Shown here piece after piece: positions 50,428-59,201 of a DNA stretch of 64,000 nt (position 1 is the stretch's first letter; every line of letters starts with the position of its first letter). The stretch comes from JBGQDM01 sp041495845 (GTDB taxonomy: Bacteria > Acidobacteriota > Terriglobia > Terriglobales > Acidobacteriaceae). The stretch spans positions 14,702 to 78,701 of the forward strand of contig JBGQDM010000003.1 in assembly GCA_041495845.1 (NCBI GenBank), read 5' to 3'. Made by a program: the position numbers and the translations under genes. Below the pieces are notes generated by a model. It saw nothing but the letters and a program-made list of their open reading frames with translations. It made no database searches and was not told the DNA's origin.

Positions 50428-52304
50428 GCGCCGGAAGACTTTCTTTCGGATCGGTTGCGGCTGGAGAGTTGCAGCCAGTCCCGCTGGTAGACAAAGGAAA
50501 TCGCCAGCAACATGACGCCCAGCACCAAGAAGCTCACGACACGGTATCCGCGGTCAAGTTGGGAGACGTCGTAGACAAAGACCTTAAAGGTGGTGGCGGC
50601 GATGAGCGTGAGTGCCTGCCAGCGCACGAACGCTGACCGGCGCCAGAAACCGACGATCATCAGCATGGCGCCATAGGCCATCCACAACGCGGAGTAAGTA
50701 AAGTCCTCGGTGATTTTGATGCTGCGGGTCGTCGCCCAATTCGTTGTCAGCAGGCCACCATTCCGGCGCGCAACCTCCAGGACTTCTCTGGAATAGTAAT
50801 CCGCAACCTCCAGGCTGAAGGCGATCAACGCGAGCAGGTTCAGGGCAACCAGCGCGATGCCGCCCCCGGTGCGGCCAACGTCATCACCGCGCCGCATGCC
50901 GTACCACGCGGTGCCAGCCAGAACCGCAATGGCCACGGCATAAGTGCCGAGGCGGGCATTGAAGATCAGGGTCGTAATCACGAAGTCATCCGTCTTGACC
51001 AGCAGACGAACCACTCCCAGGGCCAGCGCTGCCACCGCCAATCCGCTCAGGAACGCCGAGTGGATGCGGTCTCCTAACCACAGCATCACGGCCGCTTCCA
51101 CCAGCAAGCCGATGGTGATCCAGTGTCCATCCAGGCGAATCGGGATGGCAATGGTGATAAAGCCGACAGCCATGGCGAGATGGAGGAAGTGCAACCTTTC
51201 AGCATTCTCTGGGTCGGGAAAGTGTTCTCGGGCCTGGCGGCTCAGGAATATGTAGACAGCCGCCAGCGCCAGGGCAAACCATGCCGTGGCGTGCTTGTCG
51301 ACTTCCTCGAACATGGAGTAAATCTGGAGGAAGTAGACGCCCGCGTTGATAAATGCCAGGAAAAGCGGCAGAGCTGCAAACGGCGCCGCTTCGCTCTTCG
51401 GACGCTGGGCCAGCAGCGGAGCCATGGCAAAGATGGCAAAGAACAAGGTGGCAAAAACCGTCGTCAGGTTGATCTGGCTCCGGTTGTAGAACTGCCAGTA
51501 CCAGCCGAGATAAAGCATGAGGGTGCCGGCATAACTGAGCGCGAGCAGGCGTCGCCATGGCTTGCGAGCGACCATGACCAGGGTTGCCACATCGAGCAGC
51601 GCGACATACAGGAAGAGCTGCAACTCCCGGTTCTCACCGGTGGAGAGCAGGAAAGGTGTAACAAAGCCGCCGGTCAACGCGAACGCGGCGAGAATCTCAG
51701 CGTCCTCCGCAATCGCCAAGGCGGCGGTGGATGCCGTAACCGCCAGCATGGCCACAAACGCAACCTCACTGGCAATGAGGTGGTACACGTGAAAGGCGGC
51801 CCAGAGCGAAAGGTACATTGCTCCCGTGCCCACCGCCTTTAGCGAGTATGAGAATAAGTTGTAGCCGCGGGAGCGGAAGCGCTCGCTCCATACCACCACT
51901 GCTATCCCTGCCAGCAAGCCAATGGCTACGCGGCCCGTGGGGCCAATCCAGTTATTGTCAAAGGCAAACTTCAGAAAGTAGGAGACTCCGATCAGGACGG
52001 CAGCAATTCCAATCCGGTTGAGCCAGTGTGAGCCGATGCGGGATTCGAGATCGGCCTGGTTCCGGGGAGCCATGGGCGCTGGCCGCGGCGGAATCTGGGG
52101 AATGGCCACCGCCCCACCCGGCAGCGGCGGTGTGGGCGTTGCTGCGGGCGGCGGTGGCGCCGCGATCGCAACCTTTGGAGCTGCCGGAGGAATCGCAGCG
52201 GAACTCTCTCGCGCCTCCACCTGGCGTTCGAGTCGATACACCCGGGCCAGCAGGTCCTGAACGATTGCCCGGAGCGCGTGTAGGTCGTTCTGCGAGTTGT
52301 CCAC
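50424..52304 (-). CDS. DUF2339 multi-pass membrane protein
   Basis: The 626-residue protein begins with a coiled coil ('LHALRAIVQDLLARVYRLER'), a Pro/Ala linker ('APPPPAATPTPPLPGG') and then 'LESRIGSHWLNRIGIAAVLI', the family's entry motif. About 17-20 hydrophobic helices follow. It may work with the DUF3999 partner in the envelope. No enzymatic motif is evident. Confidence 0.9.
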   Translation of the reverse strand: MDNSQNDLHALRAIVQDLLARVYRLERQVEARESSAAIPPAAPKVAIAAPPPPAATPTPPLPGGAVAIPQIPPRPAPMAPRNQADLESRIGSHWLNRIGIAAVLIGVSYFLKFAFDNNWIGPTGRVAIGLLAGIAVVVWSERFRSRGYNLFSYSLKAVGTGAMYLSLWAAFHVYHLIASEVAFVAMLAVTASTAALAIAEDAEILAAFALTGGFVTPFLLSTGENRELQLFLYVALLDVATLVMVARKPWRRLLALSYAGTLMLYLGWYWQFYNRSQINLTTVFATLFFAIFAMAPLLAQRPKSEAAPFAALPLFLAFINAGVYFLQIYSMFEEVDKHATAWFALALAAVYIFLSRQAREHFPDPENAERLHFLHLAMAVGFITIAIPIRLDGHWITIGLLVEAAVMLWLGDRIHSAFLSGLAVAALALGVVRLLVKTDDFVITTLIFNARLGTYAVAIAVLAGTAWYGMRRGDDVGRTGGGIALVALNLLALIAFSLEVADYYSREVLEVARRNGGLLTTNWATTRSIKITEDFTYSALWMAYGAMLMIVGFWRRSAFVRWQALTLIAATTFKVFVYDVSQLDRGYRVVSFLVLGVMLLAISFVYQRDWLQLSSRNRSERKSSGA

Positions 52305-52618
52305 GAGACTCCTTTGCGGCGACTTGCTACGGCATTATCCGCGAAACCGAGTCCGGTTTCACTCTACTTCCCTGATACCCGGAACTGCGGAGACTCGCGC
52401 CTCGGCCTCAGTGCTTAGGGCGGATCGTCAAGCCGAAGTCTCGCTCCCTGTGCTGGTCCTCGTGATGAGTACAGACGCCATGGGTGTTCTCTCCTCTCGC
52501 TCTATATGCCGTTCGACTGCGGCGGGCAGCAGTCTACACCCTCGGCCCGCCTGCACCGCAAATCAGCTTGGGAGAGTCCAACAACTTCGTGTACCTTCGT
52601 GTGCTTGGTGCTTTCGTC
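52305..52618. other. Intergenic region before the LtrA fragment, no gene seen
   Basis: This 314-base stretch contains a single family-A repeat arm at about 52584-52611 and otherwise nothing coding. The frames upstream of 52619 join the LtrA frame but show no LtrA-like sequence, so the fragment begins at its natural N-terminus. Confidence 0.5.
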
Positions 52619-52879
52619 ATGCTCCACCGCCTGGTACGCCCAATCCGGCTCTGGCCCGCAACCGCCACTGGCCGCCGCGTTACCTGGCTCGAACTTTTCT
52701 TCGATCTGATTTTTGTTGCCGCAGTGGCCCAGGTTGGACTGCCACTCGCCTCCGACTACTCGCTCGCCGGACTCGCGCGCTACGCCGTGATGTTTCTCCT
52801 CATCTGGTGGGCGTGGCTGGGACACACCCTCTACTGCACGCGTTTTGATACTGACGACTTGGATTTTCCCGGTAAATGA
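52619..52879 (+). pseudogene. Truncated low-temperature-requirement protein A (LtrA)
   Basis: The 86-residue frame begins 'TGRRVTWLELFFDLIFVAAV' and continues 'FLLIWWAWLGHTLYCTRFDT', 'DDLDFPGK'. These are the first two membrane helices and the WWAWxGHTxYxTRFDTDD motif of LtrA, normally 350-400 residues. The frame stops right after the motif, where the next gene starts (ATGA overlap at 52876). The remaining LtrA domain is absent, so this is probably a disrupted gene. The overlap may even serve translation of the hydrolase. Confidence 0.78.
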
Positions 52880-54456
52880 CTCCGACCTCCCCCGAACCCG
52901 CGCCGCTGACCGCCGCCAGCCTGGCCCGCGCCTTCTGGCGCCGCGCCCGCCTCTGGCTATTGCTGGCGTTCGTGCTCTACGCCGCGCTTGCGTTTCGTTC
53001 CACGCAGTTGCGACGCCGCTTCGCCGAACCCGCACTTCGGCCCGGCGACGCGGAAGTCCGCGTCTTTGGATTCGACGGCCACCGGCGCAGTGCGCGCCAA
53101 ATTCGCCTCGCCTACCATGAATACTGCGCCACGCCTTGTACCGCGCGCCCGGTGGTCCTGTTGATTCACGGCAGTCCCGGCGGGAAAGACGATTTCGAAC
53201 GCCTCGCGCCTCCGCTCGCCGCCCGCTTTCGTGTAATTGTCCCTGACCTTCCCGGCTTTGGTTCCTCCAGCCGCGACTTGCCGGATTATTCCTTCCGCAG
53301 CCACGCCGACGAACTGCTGCAACTGCTCGACCAGTTGCACATCGAGCGGGCCCATGTCGTCGGCTTCAGCATGGGCGGCGGCGTGGTGCTGCATCTTGCC
53401 GACTCCGCACCGCCACGCGTGGCGTCGATCACCATGCTCTCCGCGATCGGCGTGCAGGAATTCGAACTGCTCGGCGACTACTGGGTAAACCACATTCTGC
53501 ATGGCGCGCAGTGGGCCTTTCTCGGAGCGCTGCAAAATGCGATTCCCCGCGCCGCGTTTCAGCAAAACAGCCCCGCGCCTTCCTACACGCGCAACTTTTA
53601 CGATTCCGACCAGCGCCCTCTGCGCGAGATTTTGCGCCGTTATGCCGGCCCCATGCTGATTTTGCATGGCGAGCAGGACATCCTCGTTCCTGTGGAAGCG
53701 GCCCGCGAACATCAACGCCTCGTGCCCCAAAGTGAAACTCGCTTCTTTGCCACGGAGAGCCATTTCATGGTGTTTGACGCGCGCGCGCCGGAGATTGCTG
53801 CCAGCATCGCGCAATTTGTGAGCAGCGTCGAAACTGGCCAGGCCCGCACCCGAGCCGACGCCGACCCAGCGCGGCTGGCCGCCGCGGAACAGCCGTTTCA
53901 TCGTCCGCCTGGCCCGCACGCGCGGGCTGTGTCGGCCGTCGTCTTTCTGTTGCTCCTCGCTCTCTTCACCGCGTTCGATGAAACCGCCGGTTACGCGCTC
54001 GGTGGATTTCTCATCGCCGCAGGGCGCCTTTCCTGGCTGCCGGTGTTTCTCAGCTGCGCGGTCGGGGCGCTCCTGCTGTTGAGTACATGGCTGCTGCTCG
54101 GTCGCTGGTTTGGCTGCTGGATGTTGAAACGGGCGCCGCTCCCCGATTTGCAGCCCGTCCGCTTCTTTGACCACTTCACTGGTCGGCTGGGGACGCTGTG
54201 GCGACGCTACTTTGTCTCCGCCGCTACGGTACGTCGCTGGTATCACCTGCCGCGCGCCTGGTTGCGGCAGGCGCTCTGGATTGCGCCGAGCGCCGCGCTG
54301 GCAACTCTGTTTTTCTGGCTCGTCTTCACGCCGCCGCTTCGTGCGCAGGTGGTCCGCGACTGGATTACCCTGCAGAGCTTTTTGCTGATGCTGATTCTGC
54401 TGATGGTGTGGCGTTGCCTGCGTGCGGCGGGCTCCTCCGCGCATCCGTTAAGATGA
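52876..54456 (+). CDS. Alpha/beta hydrolase fused to a DedA/VTT-like membrane region
   Basis: The 526-residue protein has an N-terminal membrane helix ('LWLLLAFVLYAALAFRSTQL') and an alpha/beta hydrolase core: oxyanion 'VVLLIHGSPGGKDDFERLAP', nucleophile elbow 'VVGFSMGGGVVLHLAD' (G-F-S-M-G), 'MLILHGEQDILVPVEAA' (Asp) and 'ATESHFMVFDARAPEI' (His). The triad is complete. From about residue 340 several helices follow; 'GGFLIAAGRLSWLPVFLSCA' and 'LLLGRWFG' resemble the DedA entry helices. The architecture suggests a membrane-tethered lipid or ester hydrolase. Confidence 0.82.
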   Translation: MTPTSPEPAPLTAASLARAFWRRARLWLLLAFVLYAALAFRSTQLRRRFAEPALRPGDAEVRVFGFDGHRRSARQIRLAYHEYCATPCTARPVVLLIHGSPGGKDDFERLAPPLAARFRVIVPDLPGFGSSSRDLPDYSFRSHADELLQLLDQLHIERAHVVGFSMGGGVVLHLADSAPPRVASITMLSAIGVQEFELLGDYWVNHILHGAQWAFLGALQNAIPRAAFQQNSPAPSYTRNFYDSDQRPLREILRRYAGPMLILHGEQDILVPVEAAREHQRLVPQSETRFFATESHFMVFDARAPEIAASIAQFVSSVETGQARTRADADPARLAAAEQPFHRPPGPHARAVSAVVFLLLLALFTAFDETAGYALGGFLIAAGRLSWLPVFLSCAVGALLLLSTWLLLGRWFGCWMLKRAPLPDLQPVRFFDHFTGRLGTLWRRYFVSAATVRRWYHLPRAWLRQALWIAPSAALATLFFWLVFTPPLRAQVVRDWITLQSFLLMLILLMVWRCLRAAGSSAHPLR

Positions 54457-54460
54457 TTCC

Positions 54461-55339
54461 GTGCCCGTAGCCCACGGCAAGCCATCCCTGCCTGCTCGCC
54501 TCACCATCCTTCGCGCCAAGAACCTCGCCGCAATCCCCACGATTATTCACGGATTCAGCACGCGGCCCGGCGGCTTCTCTACCGCTTACGGCAAGCGCTC
54601 GCTGAACCTCGGCTTCACCGAGCACGATCTGCGATCTCGCGTAGAAAAGAACCGTGCCGCGTTTTTCAGAGCGCTGGGTGGCGGGCGCGCATGGAAGCTG
54701 GTCACGTTGCGCCAGCTTCATTCCGACCTCATTCATCCCGTCACTGCGCCGCCCGACGCGCCTCTGCCCGGAGATGGTCTGGTCACCAACGTTCCCGGTC
54801 TTCTGCTGGCGGTGATGGCCGCTGATTGTTTTCCGATTCTGCTCGCTGATCCCAAGCGCAAGGCCGTCGGCGTTTTCCACGCCGGCTGGCGTGGCACGCT
54901 GCGGCGCATTGCCGAGAAAGGTGTGGGCGAGATGCGGCGCTGCTTCGGTTCCCGCCCCGAGGACTTGCGCGCCGCCATCGGCCCGGGCATTCAGAAATGT
55001 TGCTTTGAGATCGGCGAAGAAGTGCGCGACCAGTTCCACTCGCAATTTGCCGGCGCCGCCGATTTGTTCCACGAAGTGAGAGACTCCGACCCGGTGCGCG
55101 AAAAATATCCACTGCTCTTTCTCACCGCCCGCGCCCCCGGCCACAGCGATCTGCCTTACAAACTATTCCTCGATTTAGCCGAGGCCAACCGCCGCCAGTT
55201 GATCAGTGCCGGAGTGCGCGCCAAGAACATCGAAGCGTTGTCCGAATGTACGTCGTGTCGAACCGATCTGCTCTTCTCCCACCGCAAAGAGCAAGGGAAA
55301 ACCGGACGGATGATGGGCGCGATCGGTCTGCGGCCGTGA
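54461..55339 (+). CDS. pgeF: Peptidoglycan editing factor PgeF / YfiH laccase-domain protein
   Basis: The 292-residue protein is of the multicopper-like purine nucleoside phosphorylase family. Conserved pieces are 'IHGFSTRPGGFSTAYGKRSL', 'LVTLRQLHSDLIH' (QxHS), 'VMAADCFPILLADP' (DC), 'GVFHAGWRGTLRRIAEKGVG' (HAGWRG) and 'SECTSCRTDLLFSHRKEQGK'. PgeF in E. coli corrects L-Ser for L-Ala in peptidoglycan precursors, and other members are adenosine deaminase or phosphorylase, so substrate is open. The start is GTG 54461, four bases after the preceding stop. Confidence 0.92.
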   Translation: MPVAHGKPSLPARLTILRAKNLAAIPTIIHGFSTRPGGFSTAYGKRSLNLGFTEHDLRSRVEKNRAAFFRALGGGRAWKLVTLRQLHSDLIHPVTAPPDAPLPGDGLVTNVPGLLLAVMAADCFPILLADPKRKAVGVFHAGWRGTLRRIAEKGVGEMRRCFGSRPEDLRAAIGPGIQKCCFEIGEEVRDQFHSQFAGAADLFHEVRDSDPVREKYPLLFLTARAPGHSDLPYKLFLDLAEANRRQLISAGVRAKNIEALSECTSCRTDLLFSHRKEQGKTGRMMGAIGLRP

Positions 55340-55368
55340 AGGGTGGTGTAATCGAGTGATACCCGCCC

Positions 55369-55830
55369 TCACACCAGCTTCTTCAACACCGCAATCTGCC
55401 CCGCGTGGTAGAGGTCGTGCTGAATGGCGCCGTGCATGGTGATGTAAAACGAGTGATCACCGCCACCGAGTTTGCGGTCCAGCCGCGCGGGAGAAAATTT
55501 CAAGATCGAGCTTCGCAGTTGGCGATTCGCCACCTCCAGCTGCGCCAGGGTTGTCTTCCACGCGGCGGGGCTGGTGTCGACAACCTGCGGGAAATTTTCT
55601 GTGGCTGGCAGTGAAGTGCGCTTTCCTCCGCGAATCCGCTCCGCGGCTACCCGGTCCCAGGCAGCAACGTGCACAACCAGTTCCCAGATGCTGTGCGCAT
55701 CGGCCACGGGCCGCGCTGCCGCCTGCGCCGCGGTCACGCCGCGCAGCAGATATTTCAGTGAAGGTCCATGCCACGCTTTCCCGGCATAGGCGCGTTTCGA
55801 TTGATCAGCAATGCGGGCGGTTTCTTTCAT
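55369..55830 (-). CDS. DinB family protein
   Basis: The 153-residue four-helix metal protein has the DinB His triad: 'SIWELVVHVAAWDRVAAERI' and 'YITMHGAIQHDLYHAGQIAV'. DinB/YfiT proteins are damage-inducible or thiol-transferase-like proteins; here the substrate is unknown. It converges with pgeF. Confidence 0.9.
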   Translation of the reverse strand: MKETARIADQSKRAYAGKAWHGPSLKYLLRGVTAAQAAARPVADAHSIWELVVHVAAWDRVAAERIRGGKRTSLPATENFPQVVDTSPAAWKTTLAQLEVANRQLRSSILKFSPARLDRKLGGGDHSFYITMHGAIQHDLYHAGQIAVLKKLV

Positions 55831-55911
55831 GCCAGTATCTTAGAGCCGCCACCCGCCGTGGAGGCAAGCGCGAACTCATTTCGGAGGTTGTCAGGAAGCA
55901 AAGGTGCGCAA

Positions 55912-56229
55912 CTACAGTGCGGGCGTTGGCGGCGCGACCGGAGTCTGACCGGCGCCGGAGTTCACCAGGTCCTTCAACTCTTTGCTGGGCTTGAAGAAAG
56001 GAATCTTCTTGGCAGGGACTTCCACCTTCTCCCCGGTCTTGGGATTGCGCCCGGTGCGCGGTTTGCGCTGGCGGGTGCGGAAGCTGCCGAAGCCGCGAAT
56101 CTCGATTTTGTCACCGGCGCGGAGCGAGCGTACAACGCTGTCAAAGATCGTCTCTACAATCACTTCCGCATCTTTGCGCGTCACTTCGGCCAGGCGCGCC
56201 ACTTCTTCGATCAAATCGGCTTTGGTCAT
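55912..56229 (-). CDS. HU/IHF family DNA-binding protein
   Basis: The 105-residue protein has the standard fold 'TKADLIEEVARLAEVTRKDA', 'IEIRGFGSFRTRQRKPRTGR' (the strand and basic arm) and 'NPKTGEKVEVPAKKIPFFKP'. The Pro-rich tail 'GAGQTPVAPPTPAL' is longer than in E. coli HU. The start at 'MTKADL' (56229) is clear. It follows sppA on the same strand by 116 bases and likely has its own promoter. Confidence 0.95.
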   Translation of the reverse strand: MTKADLIEEVARLAEVTRKDAEVIVETIFDSVVRSLRAGDKIEIRGFGSFRTRQRKPRTGRNPKTGEKVEVPAKKIPFFKPSKELKDLVNSGAGQTPVAPPTPAL

Positions 56230-56345
56230 GGCTCGGTCGCTCCGTTGGGGTCGATTGCGGGTGACGGGAGAAGCTGGTTCCGGCCCGCGAACCCTGTATA
56301 ACCTTCTCAAATTTCAGGGGTTCTGCGCAAGTGGCCCGGCCGGAA

Positions 56346-57263
56346 CTACTTCCACAAGTAATAAAACTGGGCTTGATGCTCGAGCAGCTTCTCGCGGGTG
56401 GGAATCCACTCGGAGATATCACCGAAGAAGAGATCGCCCAACGTCTTGCGGTCTTTGTCGGGTCGCACCAGCGTGGGTTCGCCCTTGATTCCAACGGACT
56501 TAGCAGTGTCCTTGACGGCATCTTCGAAATCCGCCACTTGGTCAATCAGCTTCATCGGCAGCGCCTGCTGTCCGGTCCAGACCTTGCCGGTGGCGATGGC
56601 ACGCACGTCTTCTACCTTCAACTTTCGGCCCTCGGCGACCGCGGAAACAAACTGACCCAGCATGTTGTTCAGAAGCTCCTGTAAATATTGCTGTTCGGCG
56701 GGAGTGAGATCACGGGTGGGACTGCCGGTGTCTTTGAATTCCCCGGTTTTCATCGTGATGTCCTTCATTTTGGCCCACTTAAGCAGGTCGCCGTAGTTGA
56801 CCCACTGCGAGATGACGCCGATGGAGCCGACGATGGAGCCGTTGTCGGCGTAAATCTTGTCCGCTCCGGAAGCGACGTAGTACGCGCCGCTGGCACCCAC
56901 GGTCTCGATGGAGGCCACGATGCGCTTTTTCTTGTTGTCGCGGAGGCGCTTGACCTCGCGGTAGATCTCTTCCGACGCAGCCACGCCGCCGCCCGGCGAA
57001 TTGATGTGCAGCACGATGGCCTTGACCGAGTCGTCTTCGCCGAACTTCTTCAGCTGTTGCACCGTGGTCTTGGGCGAGAGAATCACGCCTTCCAGTTCCA
57101 CGATGGCGATCTTGTCCCCGAAGCCGCTGAGCGAACTGGTGGTGTTGCCGTCGCCGCTGTGCAGGGTGACGTAGACGAGGGCGAAGACGGCCAGCACAAA
57201 CAGAAAAAATGCGCCGCCGCCGATTACCACCCAAAGCCAGATGCGGGAACGTCCTTCAGCCAT
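56346..57263 (-). CDS. sppA: Signal peptide peptidase SppA
   Basis: The 305-residue, 36-kDa-type SppA has an N-terminal membrane helix ('LWVVIGGGAFFLFVLAVFAL') and the serine/lysine dyad: Ser in 'ETVGASGAYYVASGADKIYA' and Lys in 'TGEFKDTGSPTRDLTPAEQQ'. 'AIVLHINSPGGGVAASEEIY' is the expected substrate cleft. It degrades leftover signal peptides at the membrane. The start ATG 57263 follows AGGA. Confidence 0.95.
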   Translation of the reverse strand: MAEGRSRIWLWVVIGGGAFFLFVLAVFALVYVTLHSGDGNTTSSLSGFGDKIAIVELEGVILSPKTTVQQLKKFGEDDSVKAIVLHINSPGGGVAASEEIYREVKRLRDNKKKRIVASIETVGASGAYYVASGADKIYADNGSIVGSIGVISQWVNYGDLLKWAKMKDITMKTGEFKDTGSPTRDLTPAEQQYLQELLNNMLGQFVSAVAEGRKLKVEDVRAIATGKVWTGQQALPMKLIDQVADFEDAVKDTAKSVGIKGEPTLVRPDKDRKTLGDLFFGDISEWIPTREKLLEHQAQFYYLWK

Positions 57264-57406
57264 ATTGGAGGAAAGTGTAGCACTGCCACGTGGGGTGATG
57301 CAGAAGATGAGCCCCAAAATTTGGGGCTCGCGGCTGGGTTTGTAGTAGATTAGGCGCCAAACCCGACACTGGAATTTTCGAGAGGCGGGCTTCTGGAGGC
57401 TGGAGC

Positions 57407-58144
57407 ATGGCTGGATTTTGCACAAATTGTGGGGCGGCACTCGCCGAGGGCGTCAAGTTTTGCACGGGCTGCGGAAGGCCGACAGGCCCCGCGGCACAAT
57501 CGTCATCTCCGACAGCGGCTCCACCACCGGCCTCATCGGCACCGCCTCCAGTTGCTGCGGCCCCGACGCCGGCCAAGGGCGGGAGCCCGGTGGTCAAGAT
57601 TCTGCTGATTGTGCTGGGCGTGATCGCCCTCTTGGTCATCATCAGCATGGGCACCTGCCTCTATGGCGCTTACCGGGTCAAGAAGGCGGTGGAGTCCAGC
57701 GAACTCGGCGCGGGGATCAGGAAGGGCGCGGCTGAGATGCGGGCGGAGAGGGTCCCCTACCGCGGCAAGAAGGATCCCTGCGGCTTTGTCTCTGCGGCGG
57801 AAGTGGGCGATGCGCTGGGCAAGCCGGTACAGTCGGCTGAGGCCGGGGGCGACTCACGCTGCGACTACCGCTTCGGCCCTGAGCCGGGCGACGTGCTGCC
57901 CATTGAGTTCACGTGGGAAGGCGGCAAGCTCACGATGAATCTCACGCACGGCGCGATGAAGGGGATTTCCGGCATGGAGACGTTCACCGCAGTCCCGGGA
58001 ATCGGCGACGAGGCGTATCTGGGACCGATGAATTCGGTGTTCATGTTCCGCAAGGGCGATGTGATGGTGAACATTGATCTGCGCGGGAATCTGCAGGGCG
58101 ACGCCGCGAAGAAGATCGGAGCGCTGATCGCCAGCCGGCTGTGA
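57407..58144 (+). CDS. Zinc-ribbon membrane protein of unknown function
   Basis: The 245-residue protein starts with a zinc ribbon 'FCTNCGAALAEGVKFCTGCG', a Pro/Ala/Ser linker, one helix ('ILLIVLGVIALLVIISMGTC') and a C-terminal domain of about 140 residues ('DPCGFVSAAEVGDALGKPVQ', 'CDYRFGPEPGDVLPIEFTW') like those in secreted DUF3558/YtkA-like proteins. Cys in 'DPCGFV' and 'SRCDYRF' may form a disulfide. Function unknown. Confidence 0.8.
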   Translation: MAGFCTNCGAALAEGVKFCTGCGRPTGPAAQSSSPTAAPPPASSAPPPVAAAPTPAKGGSPVVKILLIVLGVIALLVIISMGTCLYGAYRVKKAVESSELGAGIRKGAAEMRAERVPYRGKKDPCGFVSAAEVGDALGKPVQSAEAGGDSRCDYRFGPEPGDVLPIEFTWEGGKLTMNLTHGAMKGISGMETFTAVPGIGDEAYLGPMNSVFMFRKGDVMVNIDLRGNLQGDAAKKIGALIASRL

Positions 58145-58168
58145 GGGCGCACGGATTTTCACGGATGT

Positions 58169-58218
58169 TGGTAATTGCCGAATTGAAGTGATTGCAGAAG
58201 TCAGATTGCAGATTGCAG
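58169..58218. repeat. Family-C dispersed repeat (GATTGCAGA type), copy 1
   Basis: The 50 bases between the zinc-ribbon gene and the kinase-like gene contain ATTGCCGAATTGAAG, GATTGCAGAAGTC and AGATTGCAGATTGCAG in series. A close direct copy lies at 59139-59187 on the other side of the kinase-like gene. Confidence 0.75.
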
Positions 58219-58237
58219 AAATTACCGCGTGTGCTCC

Positions 58238-59086
58238 TCAGCCGACGATGACACGCAACGCACGCGGCGAGACGCCGACTTCCACCGGCGTGCGACAAAC
58301 GTACTCGCCGTCGGCGTAGATGTCGAGTGGCGGCGTGGTTGAGACTTGCACCCGCGCGGCTTTGCTGTAGGTGACGCCGCGAATGTTCAGGTGGCGCCCG
58401 AGATACACGCTGGGAAATAGCGCCGCCAGTTTCAGCCGGCCCATCGGCCCCACCACGCAAACATCAAGTTCGCCGTCGTTCATCAGCGCGCGCGGAGCGA
58501 CGCGCATACCGTCCCCATAGACGGGCGTGTTGGCGAAAACGGCGAGCAGCGCCGGGCCGTGGTGCAACACACGCGCCTCCCCGGCGGTGATCTCCATCTG
58601 CGGCGGACGGAAGCGGGCGAGCGCGAGCGGCACGCCCAAAGCGTAGCCGCCGTGACCACGCAGCCAGCGCGGCATCGCATTGGCGCGGCGGGCGATTTCG
58701 CCGTCGAGTCCGGCGCCGGCCACGCAGCAGAAGTAGTAGCCGCGGTGGGCGCTGGTTTCCGTGATGACTCCCAGATCAACTTCCCGCGTGTTGTTGGCGC
58801 CGGTGGAGAATTTCTTCCACGCGGCGAGGGCGTCACGCATCCGATGCAGTCCGAGAGCGCGGGCGAAATCGTTGCCGCTGCCGCGCGGAACCACCAGCAC
58901 TGGCAGCTGCAGACGAACAAGCTGCGGGAGGTGACGATGCACCGTTCCGTCGCCACCGAAGACGAGGACGGCAGCGAGGCCAGCGGGGCCAGCCGGCACG
59001 CCGAGAGAGAAGTCCTCATGGGGATGGCCGAACGGGCGCAAGTCGTCCAGCGACATACCCAGCCCGAGGATGGCGGCGGCGCGCAT
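58238..59086 (-). CDS. Diacylglycerol kinase family lipid kinase
   Basis: The 282-residue protein has the kinase signature 'AAVLVFGGDGTVHRHLPQLV' (GGDGT) and 'VLVVPRGSGNDFARALGLHR' (P-x-G-T/S-G-N-D), and the C-terminal 'LDVCVVGPMGRLKL', 'PLDIYADGEYVCRTPVEVGV'. It phosphorylates diacylglycerol or a related lipid. The first ~35 residues are short compared with YegS/DgkB, so the start may be further upstream or the N-terminus is reduced. Family-C repeats flank it as direct copies. Confidence 0.88.
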   Translation of the reverse strand: MRAAAILGLGMSLDDLRPFGHPHEDFSLGVPAGPAGLAAVLVFGGDGTVHRHLPQLVRLQLPVLVVPRGSGNDFARALGLHRMRDALAAWKKFSTGANNTREVDLGVITETSAHRGYYFCCVAGAGLDGEIARRANAMPRWLRGHGGYALGVPLALARFRPPQMEITAGEARVLHHGPALLAVFANTPVYGDGMRVAPRALMNDGELDVCVVGPMGRLKLAALFPSVYLGRHLNIRGVTYSKAARVQVSTTPPLDIYADGEYVCRTPVEVGVSPRALRVIVG

Positions 59087-59119
59087 TTTGCTTGGGGAGA
59101 TTAGCAGAAACCGGGTTGT

Positions 59120-59190
59120 CGGATTGCCGAATTTTCGAATTGCAGAATTGAAGAGCGATTGCGGAAGTCAGATTGCAGATTGCAGAAGTC
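59120..59190. repeat. Family-C dispersed repeat, copy 2
   Basis: ATTGCCGAATTTTCG, ATTGCAGAATTGAAG and GTCAGATTGCAGATTGCAG stand in series. Bases 59139-59187 align with 58172-58218 with only a few differences, in the same direction. The kinase-like gene lies between these direct copies. Confidence 0.75.
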
Positions 59191-59201
59191 ACGGCACGAT
59201 T

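Noticed and set aside
52957..54444. 495-residue frame antisense to the hydrolase gene
   Set aside because: Gln/Arg/His-rich shadow; the plus strand has intact catalytic motifs.
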